This document shows positions 43,155 to 51,865 of a stretch of DNA of 64,000 bases, piece after piece. Source of the DNA: Bacteroidales bacterium (GTDB taxonomy: Bacteria > Bacteroidota > Bacteroidia > Bacteroidales > Lentimicrobiaceae); assembly GCA_022837485.1 (NCBI GenBank), contig JALHHH010000009.1:11450-75449 (forward strand). Direction: 5' to 3'. The notes beneath the pieces were generated by a model that saw only the letters and a list, made by a program, of their open reading frames with translations, had not been told where the DNA came from and did not search any database. Numbering within the stretch: position 1 is the first letter of the stretch; every line of letters starts with the position of its first letter. The position numbers and the translations under genes are program-made.

Positions 43155-43859
43155 ATGAAAGCACTTACCCGGACGGAAGTATTTGGCATTGAGCTTCTCC
43201 CCGATGAAATATTCAGGGAAGCAGAGCCGCAGCTGTTGCTGAGGGTGCCGGCCGTATGCCGCCCGAAATTCGGCAGGCATGCTCAAATACGCGACGTACA
43301 GCGTAGTCTGCTTGGAGAGGTTATAACACGCCACTTGCTGGAACGGGTTTGCGGGAAACTCCCCGATGACAGAGAATTTTTCATCGGCGAAAAAGGAAAA
43401 CCCGAGCCGGGGGGATTACAGGGCATACATTTCAACGTTTCGCATTCGGGCGACTGGGTGGTGGCTGCACTGTCTCCTTTTCCCGTGGGCGTTGATGTGG
43501 AACGTATGCGGAAGGTACCGGAAGGGGTGGCAAACCGGTTTTTCTCGGAAAAGGAAAAAGCCTGGCTGGCCTCAGCGAACAACAATGAGATAGAAAAAGC
43601 AGAAATATTCTTCACCTTATGGACTTTGAAGGAGAGCTTTCTGAAGGCTTTAGGTACCGGTCTGACACGAAGCCTTTCATCATTTACCGTTGTAAGTGGA
43701 AATCGTGGACTATTCAGTCTTGAAGATGATTTTGGTTCCGGTATTTTCCATCTAAAAAACTGGCCTTTCCGTGAAGGCTACAAACTCTCTGCCTGTGCCG
43801 GTGGGCCGGACTTTGCGGATGAACCGCAAATTCTGAATATTAACGAATTAATCCGCTAA
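43155..43859 (+). CDS. 4'-phosphopantetheinyl transferase (Sfp type)
   Basis: This enzyme attaches phosphopantetheine from CoA to a carrier-protein Ser. The 234 residues have the Sfp order: GKPEPGGLQGIHFNVSHSGDWVV, then PVGVDVERM with the Mg-binding Asp/Glu, and FFTLWTLKESFLKALG with the catalytic Glu/Lys. The substrate may be a fatty-acid ACP, because no AcpS and no NRPS/PKS genes are in the window. It is packed between the M19 dipeptidase (6-bp gap) and the broken patatin gene (1-bp gap). Confidence 0.92.
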   Translation: MKALTRTEVFGIELLPDEIFREAEPQLLLRVPAVCRPKFGRHAQIRDVQRSLLGEVITRHLLERVCGKLPDDREFFIGEKGKPEPGGLQGIHFNVSHSGDWVVAALSPFPVGVDVERMRKVPEGVANRFFSEKEKAWLASANNNEIEKAEIFFTLWTLKESFLKALGTGLTRSLSSFTVVSGNRGLFSLEDDFGSGIFHLKNWPFREGYKLSACAGGPDFADEPQILNINELIR

Positions 43860-43860
43860 C

Positions 43861-44732
43861 ATGAAACCTGCAAATATTTCACTGGTATTATCGAGCGGTG
43901 GTGCCCGCGGGCTTGTCCATATTGGCGCCATTCAGGCACTCGAAGAGGCCGGATTCCGGATTACTGCTATTGCCGGAACCTCTATGGGATCGCTGGTTGC
44001 GGGCATGTATGCATGCGGAAGTCTTGACGATTACCGGACATTTATGACCGGACTCACACGTCTGGATGTTATCCGGCTGATGGACCTGGCGGTGAGTAAA
44101 ACCGGTATCATCAAAGGAGAGAAAGTTTTCAGTGAAATGAAGCGGTTTATCGGCAATACCCGCATTGAGGACCTCCCCATTCCGAGGGCGACCTGCTGAC
44201 AGCCATTCGTGCTTCCAGTGCTATCCCCAGCGTGCTGACTCCGGTAACAAAAGACGGAGCTTTGCTGGTCGACGGCGGAGTAGTGAACCCCCTCCCTATG
44301 GAACACGTTGCCGTCCCGAAAGGCAACCTGCTGGTAGCCGTAAACGTGAATGCACCGCATAAAGTGAAAACAAAACCGGCAAAGAAAGAAACGACACCTG
44401 AAGAAACAAACGAAGCTGCTGCGGAGTCGGTAATAGAAAAAGCCAAACATCTGATCAATAAAAAATGGAACAGCATGACCAGCGGCGATCCGGAGCGTAC
44501 TCCGGTAAGCGGAATTTTTACAATTGTGCACAACTCGTTTGAGCTGATGCAGCACAAACTTACCCTGAACGCACTGGAGAAGCAGACTCCCGATATACTT
44601 CTGAATATACCTGTTAACGCGGCCGACACATTTGATTTTTACCGGGCGAAGGAGCTGATAACGCTGGGCTATAAAGAGATGAAGGCTGAGCTTGCCAGGT
44701 CAGAAAAGCAGCGCAGGCTGAAACAGGCCTGA
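43861..44732 (+). pseudogene. Patatin-like phospholipase, broken by internal deletion and frameshift
   Basis: Two fragments of one patatin gene. Fragment 1 (43861-44199) has SSGGARGLVHIGAIQALEE and the nucleophile GTSMGS (Ser41), then runs to RIEDLPIP and ends at an early TGA in the wrong frame. Downstream, in the frame with codon starts at 44184 and every third base after, the sequence reads EGDLLTAIRASSAIPSVLTPV and LLVDGGVVNPLP with the dyad Asp. Compared with intact patatins about 16-18 residues (the VATDLxTG strand) are missing and the phase shifts, so the net loss is 1 modulo 3, about 49-55 bp. The rest of the C-terminal part is intact to 44732. A sequencing or assembly error is the alternative. 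Confidence 0.85.
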
Positions 44733-44905
44733 CGTATCCTTCCTGCCGGAATACCGGTGATTGGTTACAAAATCGCGGCTTTACTCAATCAAAATATTTT
44801 GCGGGCAGATTCCGGGAATTACTCTCCTGATGCTAAAAAATATGGCCGGAACAGACTTGTTTTCCCCGGCTTATGAAATACTATTACCCGCCCGTAGGTG
44901 CGATA

Positions 44906-45496
44906 TCAGAGTTCACGGGAACCGGCAAGGATTTGGTAGAGCAGCTCCTTGGCACGAAAAAGCTGAGCTTTGATTGTTCCAAGCGGAAGGTTCAGGGTAT
45001 CTGCAATTTCCTCGTACGATAATTCATCGAAATAGCGGAGTTCGATCAGGCGGCGGTAGCGGGGTTTCAGTTTATCCACCGTATCGCGCATAAGGCGCAG
45101 GCGCTGCTCCCGGATGTAAGTTTCCTCGGGATCCGGCATTTCGTCGGCAACGTCGGGCTGCTGCAGTGGAGCGGATCCTTTATCGCGCAGACAGGGATCG
45201 TTTTTCTGCTTTCGCTGAAAGTCGATGCAATGGTTGATGGCGATGCGGTAAAGCCAGGTAATGAAGGCAAAATCGTGCGAAAAGCGGTGCAGATTACGGA
45301 AGGCTTTACCGAAGGTTTCTATGGTAAGGTCTTCGGCAACAACAGGATCGCCCACGCGTTTCAGGATGGCATGATATACCGTATCCTCATAGAGGGCCAT
45401 GAGTTCGGAATATGCCTTCTGATCGCCGGCCAAAGCCTGATCAACAAGACGATAATCCCGGTCCGGAGAGGTTCCCGGGGTTTCTTTATTTACCAT
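44906..45496 (-). CDS. ECF-type RNA polymerase sigma factor
   Basis: A 196-residue sigma factor of the ECF group. Region 2 (about 25-95) includes DTVYHAILKRVGDPVVAEDLTIETFGKAFRNL and FITWLYRIAINHCIDFQRK. Region 4 (about 135-190) includes LKPRYRRLIELRYFDELSYEEIADTLNLPLGTIKAQLFRAKELL, the helix-turn-helix that reads the -35 element. There is no adjacent anti-sigma factor. The start overlaps the end of the GT2 gene by 7 bp, so it is translated from the GT2 transcript and may respond to the same envelope condition. Confidence 0.93.
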   Translation of the reverse strand: MVNKETPGTSPDRDYRLVDQALAGDQKAYSELMALYEDTVYHAILKRVGDPVVAEDLTIETFGKAFRNLHRFSHDFAFITWLYRIAINHCIDFQRKQKNDPCLRDKGSAPLQQPDVADEMPDPEETYIREQRLRLMRDTVDKLKPRYRRLIELRYFDELSYEEIADTLNLPLGTIKAQLFRAKELLYQILAGSREL

Positions 45497-46626
45497 TGCG
45501 TTTTTCGGGAGAACAATCCCGTGAATCCTAACACTAAACTGACTATCATCAAAAATAACTCAAAAAAGGGAAATAACAGCAGAAAATTCTTTTCTCCCAA
45601 TCGAATCATACAACGTTTGACGATAATAAACTGCGTGATTAATCGCAGCATCAGGATGCCCGAGAGCAGCATCCAGTCAACCCCAAGCAGGGCCAGGGCA
45701 ATGAGGAGGGTATAAAAGCCAAGCTGCGACAGGGAGTAGAGACCAAGAACGAACTGATGTACCGGGCGATAAAAGCCGCCGGTGGTAAGGTGTCTGCGTT
45801 TTTGCCGGAACCATGCTCCAAAGTTTTGCTTACCTTTAGAAAACGTAACTGCTTCCGGCGATGGCTGGATGCGGGTATTTGACCTGCGGGCCACTTCGTT
45901 GATAAAAAGATCGTCGTCGCCGGAAGTAACTTTATAGTGCCGGATAAATCCTCCGGCGCTGAAAAACAATTCCTTTCGGTAGGCCAGGTTACGGCCAACC
46001 CCCATATAGGGAAGTCCGGCCAGTGCAAGGGACATATACTGCATGGCCACGTGCAGGGTATCGAAGCGTATGAGTTTATTGAGCAATCCGCCCTGTGGAG
46101 TGTATGCCCCATAACCAAGTACGATTCCGGTTTTTCCGGTAAAGGCCGACTGCATTTTGGCAAGCCAGCCGGGTCCGGCCGGATAGCAGTCGGCATCGGT
46201 AAGCAGCAGAGTATCGTAACGCGCCGAGCGAATGCCGATGGACAGAGGGAACTTTTTCCCCTTGAAGAAATTCAGGTTCTGATGGATGTTTACCACTTTC
46301 AGATGCGAATACTGCTCACTCAGCTCCCGCAGCAGGTAAAACGTATCGTCTTCGGAAGCGTCGTTTACAACCACTACCTCGTATTCGGGATAGTTCTGGG
46401 AGAGGATCTGAGGCAGAAACTTCACCAGGTTGTGGTATTCATTTTTTGCGCAAACAACGATGGAGACCGGCTCCTGAACATCGCTTACCGGCTTGCGCGA
46501 TGGGCGGTAAAAAGCCAGGCGACCGAACACCAGCCAGTAAAAAAGCAGCTGAATCAACAGCATAGCCAGCAATATCCAGATAAGGATTATCCACTGAGAA
46601 TCAAGTATTGCCTGCAACCACGCCAT
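45490..46626 (-). CDS. GT2 family glycosyltransferase (membrane-bound)
   Basis: A 378-residue inner-membrane glycosyltransferase of the processive GT2 type. An N-terminal TM segment (IILIWILLAMLLIQLLFYW) is followed by the GT-A domain with VSIVVCAKNEYHNL, VVVNDASEDDT, LLLTDADCYP (DxD) and the product-site QKRRHL. Two or three C-terminal TM segments end the protein. The donor sugar and product are unknown. TAAATTTG, 20 nt upstream on the minus strand, is the probable promoter element, and the ECF sigma gene overlaps its end by 7 bp. Confidence 0.88.
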   Translation of the reverse strand: MAWLQAILDSQWIILIWILLAMLLIQLLFYWLVFGRLAFYRPSRKPVSDVQEPVSIVVCAKNEYHNLVKFLPQILSQNYPEYEVVVVNDASEDDTFYLLRELSEQYSHLKVVNIHQNLNFFKGKKFPLSIGIRSARYDTLLLTDADCYPAGPGWLAKMQSAFTGKTGIVLGYGAYTPQGGLLNKLIRFDTLHVAMQYMSLALAGLPYMGVGRNLAYRKELFFSAGGFIRHYKVTSGDDDLFINEVARRSNTRIQPSPEAVTFSKGKQNFGAWFRQKRRHLTTGGFYRPVHQFVLGLYSLSQLGFYTLLIALALLGVDWMLLSGILMLRLITQFIIVKRCMIRLGEKNFLLLFPFFELFLMIVSLVLGFTGLFSRKTQW

Positions 46627-46645
46627 ATATCTCCGTTTCGAGCGG

Positions 46646-46653
46646 CAAATTTA
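46646..46653 (-). promoter_or_regulatory. -7 promoter element of the GT2 - ECF sigma operon
   Basis: On the minus strand TAAATTTG, 19 nt before the GT2 start. A possible TTG lies 25 bp upstream (46679-46681), longer than the usual spacer. Confidence 0.5.
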
Positions 46654-46772
46654 CCTAAAGGCTTCGAATTGAGCATTACAAGTTTTCAACAATAATGAAG
46701 GGCTTATCCCCATCGCCTGCGGCGGGCTTAAGAGGTATCGGAACCTCCGGTAATAGAATTGGTAATATTTTA

Positions 46773-46780
46773 TACTTTTG
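46773..46780 (+). promoter_or_regulatory. -7 promoter element of the glucan-locus regulator
   Basis: TACTTTTG, 19 nt before the ATG at 46800. No TTG lies at the normal -33 distance. Confidence 0.5.
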
Positions 46781-46799
46781 CTATATAAGCCCTGATACC

Positions 46800-49754
46800 A
46801 TGAGCTGCAGATTTCACACAGGACGAAAGCGTTTCATTGCATCCGGTCTTTTACGGAAACGCGGATACGCCCTGGCTTTCATACTGTTGCTTTTTATTCC
46901 GGTGACTAAAGCCCAGATAAAGGACATCGGCATACCATTTATCAACAACTACCCAAAAACGGTATACAAGGCAAGCAACCAGAACTGGTCCATCGCACAG
47001 GGAAGAAACGGATTTATCTATTTCGGCAATAACGACGGATTGCTGGAATTCGACGGCCAGCACTGGGAGTTGTACCCTCTTCCCGGAAGAACCATCATCC
47101 GTTCGCTGCTTGCGGAAGGAGACACCATATATGCCGGATCGTTTGAAGAGCTTGGATACTTTACTCCCGGCAACGACGGAAGGATGCATTTCCAATCGCT
47201 CACCCATCTGATTCCTGAGTATTTCCGATCGTTCGACGAGATATGGGAGATCCACAAAACCAATCAGGGAATTGTATTTCAGTCGTTTCGTTATCTATTT
47301 ATCTATCGCAGCAACCAGATACGGGTAATTGAGCCTTTTTCATCTTTTTCTCAGTCGTTTCTTACGGAAGGCAAAGTATACGTTGTGGACCGGAAGAAAG
47401 GGCTTTTGCGCATGGACGGGCGGGGACTGGAAACGGTACTCGACGATCCTCTGCTGCTGAGGACCGAAGTACGGTTTCTGATGCACACCGGCAACGGAGA
47501 GCTGCTGATGGGGACATCCACCGAGGGGATATTCACCATCAAAAACGGAAAGCTTCAGTCCTGGGCAGCTCCGGTAAACGAGCTCCTGAAACGGTATGAG
47601 CTGTTTACAGGCATTTCGCTTCACGACAACTACCTGGCATTTGGTACCGTGCAAAACGGGGTATACATCAGCGATGGCGCCGGCAGGCTTTTACAGCACC
47701 TGAACCGTTCAAAAGGAATGCAGAACAATACCGTTCTCAGTCTCTTCGGCGACCGCCACCATAACCTGTGGATGGGACTCGACAACGGCATTGATTATGC
47801 TGAAATCAACAGTCCTCTTTCCGTTTTCGATTTCAATTACCAGCTGGAGGCTACGTACGCATCGGTGGTACATAACGGCAAGTTGTACGCCGGTACAAAT
47901 CAGGGACTTTTCTACATAAATATGCCGGATCTCGGAAATTCCGCCTCCGGGGAAGAAACGTTCCGGATAATACCCGGCACCGAAGGACAGGTATGGTGTC
48001 TGAGCGTATTCGAAGGGCAGCTTCTATGCGGGCACAATACGGGATGCTTCCGCATCGACGGGAGCGCTGCCGAAAAAATATCGGACATCCCGGGTTACTG
48101 GACCTTTATAAGGCACGGTCGATCGGGCGACACCCTGATCGCCGGGACTTACAACGGATTGTCGGTACTTACAGCAAAGAACGGGAAATGGGCATTTTCT
48201 CACGAAGTTAGCGGCTTCAGGGAATCGAGCCGGACCATACTGCAGGACGAGGACGGCTCGGTATGGATTTCGCACGGTTATAGGGGCGTTTTCAACATCC
48301 GGCTGAGCCGGGATCTTACAAAAGCGGAGACCGTTACTCTTTACAAATCTTCAAAAGGACTTCCGGAAACCCTGCCATACAACATCCACAAGTTTGGACA
48401 GGAATTCAACATTTCGGCTGCTGACGGACTTTACCGTTACGACCGGAGAACGGATATGTTCTATAAAAACCCGAAATATACCGAACTCTTCCGGGGACTG
48501 CCTTACGTTGACCGGATTACGGCCGACAGTGCGGGCAACTTCTGGTTTTTCACCAACACTTTCATGGGTGTAATCCGGCAAAACGAAAAAGGGGACCCCG
48601 TAACGGAGCTGGCACCCTTTTTCAGGGTCAACAGCCGGCTGATACCTTCGTTTGAACACATATACATTCAGAACGAGCGGAATGTGTATATCGGCTCACA
48701 GGAAGGATTGATTCATTTTACGCCCCGTTTTGGCGATAACGAAAAGAGAGGCAGCGATCCCGTATTCATCCGCAGCGTTCGCTTTATAGGAAACGACACT
48801 ACCCGGGTTTATGCGAACGACACCAGCTCATCCGAAACAACGGGTCATCTCAGGCTCTCGTTTCGTTACAACTCCGTAAACTTTACCTTTGCTTCGCCCT
48901 CCTTTGAGTTTCCGGAAGGCACGGTCTATTCCTACCGCCTGCGCGGATTCGACCAGCATTGGTCGGGTTGGAGTCCGCAGTCGTTTAAGGAATATACCAA
49001 CCTGAAAGAGGGTGAGTATGTTTTCGAACTTAGGGCACGTAATGCCTTTTTATCTGAAAGCGAACCCATTACCTTTTCTTTTACCATAAAACCACCGCTT
49101 CACCGTTCCCTGGCGGCACGAATCTTTTACTCACTGATACTTGCACTGATATTTGCCGGCAACGTCGTATTTGTCCGCAGGCGCATAGAAAAAGCGCGAA
49201 AGGCCGAGATCATCCGCAGCGAAAGAGAACTGGAAGAGCAGGCGCAGGTCTTCCGTGAGCAGGCACTGATAAATGAGCGTGAAATTATAAAGCTGAAAAA
49301 TGAAGCGCTGGAAAATGAGATGAAGCATAAGACCCAGGAACTGGCTTCGACCACCCTTAACCTCGTTCACAAAAACCGCATGCTTACCAATCTGAAGCAG
49401 CAACTGGGTGCTATGCTGCAGCCGCAGCCCGGGCAGGATCAGAAACTAGTGCTGTCGCAAATTATCCGGCGTATCAACAAGGAAATCAAAAACGAGCAGC
49501 ATCTTGAAGCATTCAACACATACTTTGACGATGTACACCGCGATTTTATCGTCCGGCTCAGGGAAGCGCACCCCGGTTTATCGCCCAGAGAACTGAGATT
49601 ATGCACTTACCTGCGGATGAATTTGTCGAGTAAGGAAATAGCCCCTCTGATGAATATATCGGTACGCGGACTCGAAATCAGCCGGTACAGGCTCCGCCGG
49701 AAACTGAACCTGGGACATGAAGTGAATCTTACCGAATTTATCATGTCGTTTTAA
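46800..49754 (+). CDS. Membrane-anchored propeller/Y_Y_Y sensor with LuxR-type HTH (glucan-locus regulator)
   Basis: A 984-residue one-protein sensor-regulator. The start at 46800 (MSCRFHTG) precedes a signal anchor (YALAFILLLFIPVTKAQ). Residues about 30-680 form two-component-regulator propeller repeats (GFIYFGNNDGLLEFDGQ, NLWMGLDNGIDYAEI, SVWISHGYRGVFNI). Then come a Y_Y_Y domain (about 710-785, YSYRLRGFDQHWSGWSP), a TM helix (FYSLILALIFAGNVVFV), a coiled coil rich in Glu/Arg, and a C-terminal LuxR-type HTH (LSPRELRLCTYLRMNLSSKEIA). It has no histidine kinase or receiver domain, unlike hybrid two-component systems. It lies next to the beta-glucan locus and is its likely regulator. Confidence 0.88.
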   Translation: MSCRFHTGRKRFIASGLLRKRGYALAFILLLFIPVTKAQIKDIGIPFINNYPKTVYKASNQNWSIAQGRNGFIYFGNNDGLLEFDGQHWELYPLPGRTIIRSLLAEGDTIYAGSFEELGYFTPGNDGRMHFQSLTHLIPEYFRSFDEIWEIHKTNQGIVFQSFRYLFIYRSNQIRVIEPFSSFSQSFLTEGKVYVVDRKKGLLRMDGRGLETVLDDPLLLRTEVRFLMHTGNGELLMGTSTEGIFTIKNGKLQSWAAPVNELLKRYELFTGISLHDNYLAFGTVQNGVYISDGAGRLLQHLNRSKGMQNNTVLSLFGDRHHNLWMGLDNGIDYAEINSPLSVFDFNYQLEATYASVVHNGKLYAGTNQGLFYINMPDLGNSASGEETFRIIPGTEGQVWCLSVFEGQLLCGHNTGCFRIDGSAAEKISDIPGYWTFIRHGRSGDTLIAGTYNGLSVLTAKNGKWAFSHEVSGFRESSRTILQDEDGSVWISHGYRGVFNIRLSRDLTKAETVTLYKSSKGLPETLPYNIHKFGQEFNISAADGLYRYDRRTDMFYKNPKYTELFRGLPYVDRITADSAGNFWFFTNTFMGVIRQNEKGDPVTELAPFFRVNSRLIPSFEHIYIQNERNVYIGSQEGLIHFTPRFGDNEKRGSDPVFIRSVRFIGNDTTRVYANDTSSSETTGHLRLSFRYNSVNFTFASPSFEFPEGTVYSYRLRGFDQHWSGWSPQSFKEYTNLKEGEYVFELRARNAFLSESEPITFSFTIKPPLHRSLAARIFYSLILALIFAGNVVFVRRRIEKARKAEIIRSERELEEQAQVFREQALINEREIIKLKNEALENEMKHKTQELASTTLNLVHKNRMLTNLKQQLGAMLQPQPGQDQKLVLSQIIRRINKEIKNEQHLEAFNTYFDDVHRDFIVRLREAHPGLSPRELRLCTYLRMNLSSKEIAPLMNISVRGLEISRYRLRRKLNLGHEVNLTEFIMSF

Positions 49755-49985
49755 CCGGAATGAACATACGTTTTTCCTGACAATCCGGTAAATCGGGATT
49801 GCATCGGCCCCGCCATTAACCGGAAAATATCCCGACCGGAAGACGTAAAGATCACAGGGATGATAAACGCATGAGCAACATCCGGTTTTCGTTCTTTCCG
49901 GGCCTGAATTCCATGCTCCTGATGTAGTTGATTTTTTCGGAAGTAAGAAATTATTTTATTGACTATCTTTATATTAACATAATGA

Positions 49986-50037
49986 TGATGTAATCATGAT
50001 GTAGTGCCCGATAGCGTTTGATGTGGTGTTGATGAAG
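49986..50037. repeat. Helically phased TGATGTAGT-like direct repeats
   Basis: TGATGTAAT at 49986, TGATGTAGT at 49997, TGATGTGGT at 50019 and TGATGAAG at 50030. Starts differ by 11, 22 and 11 bp, so all lie on one face of the helix. The array ends about 31 bp upstream of the TATATTTG element. It is a good candidate operator for the neighbouring HTH regulator. Confidence 0.5.
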
Positions 50038-50068
50038 CCAAAAAATGGACTTCTGCTTCTTTGTGAAT

Positions 50069-50076
50069 TATATTTG
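50069..50076 (+). promoter_or_regulatory. -7 promoter element of the beta-glucan locus
   Basis: TATATTTG matches TAnnTTTG. No TTG is at -33, which fits a promoter needing an activator. Confidence 0.45.
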
Positions 50077-50216
50077 TGTATTACAAAAAGCCCTGATCTG
50101 ATTTCTTACTCCGGTGCGGAGATGTGGCTATAATTATTGTGAGGGAATTGTTCTTTTTTTTGAGTGACACATCCATTGACAACCAACATAATTATTCATT
50201 AAACAACACACACAAC

Positions 50217-51698
50217 ATGACCAACAAGTTTTCAAGATGGAGCACCCTGATGCTTTTCGCAGCGGGTTTGTTTTCAACTTTATTCCTTGCATCCTGCAAG
50301 GATGACGACGACGATCCGGTAAAGAATCCGATTGCCAGTTTCCAATATGCCATCAGCGAAACCAACTTCCTGGAAGTTACATTCACCAATTATTCGCAGA
50401 ATGCCACATCCTATGACTGGAATTTTGGTGACGGCAAAACTTCAACCGAAGCCAATCCGGTACATTTATATGATGGTCCCGGAAATTACACGGTTGTTCT
50501 GACGGCAAAAAATTCGGCAAATGCAACGGCGAATTACAGCCTGACCATAGAGGTGAAGGATCCGAATTCGGCATTAACCCTTTTGGCCGGAGAAACTTCG
50601 AAGACCTGGAAATTATTCAGGGAAGGCACCTGCATGGGTGTTGGCCCGAATGCAGAAGCGGCACGCAGCTGGTGGTCGCTCGACAACAGCGGTATCCGCC
50701 CGTGTATTTATTACCACGAATTTACCTTTAAGCGCGACGGCTCTTTTGTATTTGACGATAAGGGTTCGTTCTGGGGTGAGGATGTGGTATTTGCCGCTCC
50801 CCTGCTTGGCACCTGTTTCCCCGCCGTTTCAGGCAATATGGTGAATGTGAACGGAACCAACGTCAGTGCGCTTCTCAGCGGAACGCATACGTACACCTAT
50901 GAACCGACAACCAACGAAGTAACACTGATTGGCAAAGGCGCCTGGATGGGACTTGCGAAGCTCACCACCACCGGAGAATCGGCAGAACTACCCGACAGCA
51001 GAAAATTTAAAATCACCATTGAGGAGAAAACCGGATACGATCTGATGACCATTGCGTACATCTACGATGGCGTTTACTGGGACTTCTCCTACGCATCCTA
51101 CTCAAATCCTTCACTGGAACCCGCTGTGGTTGAAGAGGAAATTCCGTTCGGAGAGGATTTGCCCGACTATACCCCTACTGAAATGTACAACACCTTTGCT
51201 TCTACCAATCCGGCCGATGTAAAAGAACTTGTACCCACAACCTCGGCCGTGGTTCTTACCGTTGGCGTTGACGATCCCGCGAATGCATCGGCTCCGAAAG
51301 TTGGAATGTATCAAAGGAGTGCAGAACAATATCCGGACCTGAAATTCCAGCTGGCCTACGACTGTCAGTTCGACAATTTCACCACCATCTCCATCGATGT
51401 ATACGTCCCCAGCACCAACACTTACAGTGAAGGCGGGCTGACCAAAAACATCCAGCTTTGGATAGCCGACGCAAGCCAGACACAGGAATTCTGGACCAGC
51501 TGGTGCCAGTACGATGTCGACATCAGCACCATTCCCATGGATGAGTGGAAGACCTATACCTTTGACCTGGAATCGCCCACATCCGGTGTTGGCACACCCA
51601 AAACAAGGCAGGATCTTGACCTTGTCGGCGTTGCCATCGGAGGCGCAGGTCATACGGTTGACGGCATATTCTACGTCCGTAACCTGAGATTTGATTAA
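50217..51698 (+). CDS. Surface lipoprotein with PKD domain (likely glycan-binding)
   Basis: A 493-residue lipoprotein (LASC, Cys27). The mature N-terminus CKDDDDD matches the Bacteroidota lipoprotein export signal for surface display. A PKD domain follows (about 35-115, SYDWNFGDGKTSTEANPVHLYD). Residues 125-300 form a lipocalin-like or beta-barrel region (TWKLFREGTCMGVGPN). The C-terminal part (about 330-493) is a jelly-roll with WCQYDVDISTIPMDEWKTY and LDLVGVAIGG, like a carbohydrate-binding module. No catalytic residues are evident. The place in the locus and the architecture suggest a surface glycan-binding protein for beta-1,3-glucan. Start 50217 gives the proper signal peptide. Confidence 0.75.
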   Translation: MTNKFSRWSTLMLFAAGLFSTLFLASCKDDDDDPVKNPIASFQYAISETNFLEVTFTNYSQNATSYDWNFGDGKTSTEANPVHLYDGPGNYTVVLTAKNSANATANYSLTIEVKDPNSALTLLAGETSKTWKLFREGTCMGVGPNAEAARSWWSLDNSGIRPCIYYHEFTFKRDGSFVFDDKGSFWGEDVVFAAPLLGTCFPAVSGNMVNVNGTNVSALLSGTHTYTYEPTTNEVTLIGKGAWMGLAKLTTTGESAELPDSRKFKITIEEKTGYDLMTIAYIYDGVYWDFSYASYSNPSLEPAVVEEEIPFGEDLPDYTPTEMYNTFASTNPADVKELVPTTSAVVLTVGVDDPANASAPKVGMYQRSAEQYPDLKFQLAYDCQFDNFTTISIDVYVPSTNTYSEGGLTKNIQLWIADASQTQEFWTSWCQYDVDISTIPMDEWKTYTFDLESPTSGVGTPKTRQDLDLVGVAIGGAGHTVDGIFYVRNLRFD

Positions 51699-51710
51699 CG
51701 GAGGGTTTTA

Positions 51711-51748
51711 TGAGGCTGTCTCGAAGTTAAGCCAATGAGACAGCCTCA
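51711..51748 (+). terminator. Strong hairpin between the PKD lipoprotein and GH16 genes
   Basis: TGAGGCTGTCTC and GAGACAGCCTCA form a perfect 12-bp stem around a 14-nt loop, 12 bp after the lipoprotein stop. The T-run after it is poor (TTCCTTATTATT), so it may attenuate rather than end transcription into the rest of the locus. Confidence 0.65.
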
Positions 51749-51865
51749 TTCCTTATTATTCCGTATTAACCGGTTGTTTTCGAAGTAATCCGGATTAATT
51801 CCACAGTTCAGTCCGGTAGCTTCAGATCGCCCGAACGTAAACTCAAACATTACCAGAACCCAAAA

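Larger units (their letters stand above)
49755..50216. promoter_or_regulatory. Control region of the beta-glucan locus
   Basis: 462 bp without a gene. It contains a TATATTTG -7 element (50069-50076) 140 nt before the first lipoprotein gene and, just upstream, a set of TGATGTAGT-like repeats (49986-50037). Another copy lies at 49920-49928. I see no RNA gene or transposon remains. Confidence 0.5.

Noticed and set aside
45937..46695. 252-codon plus-strand open frame inside the GT2 gene
   Set aside because: Antisense to the GT-A domain and the GT2 promoter; no recognisable domain.
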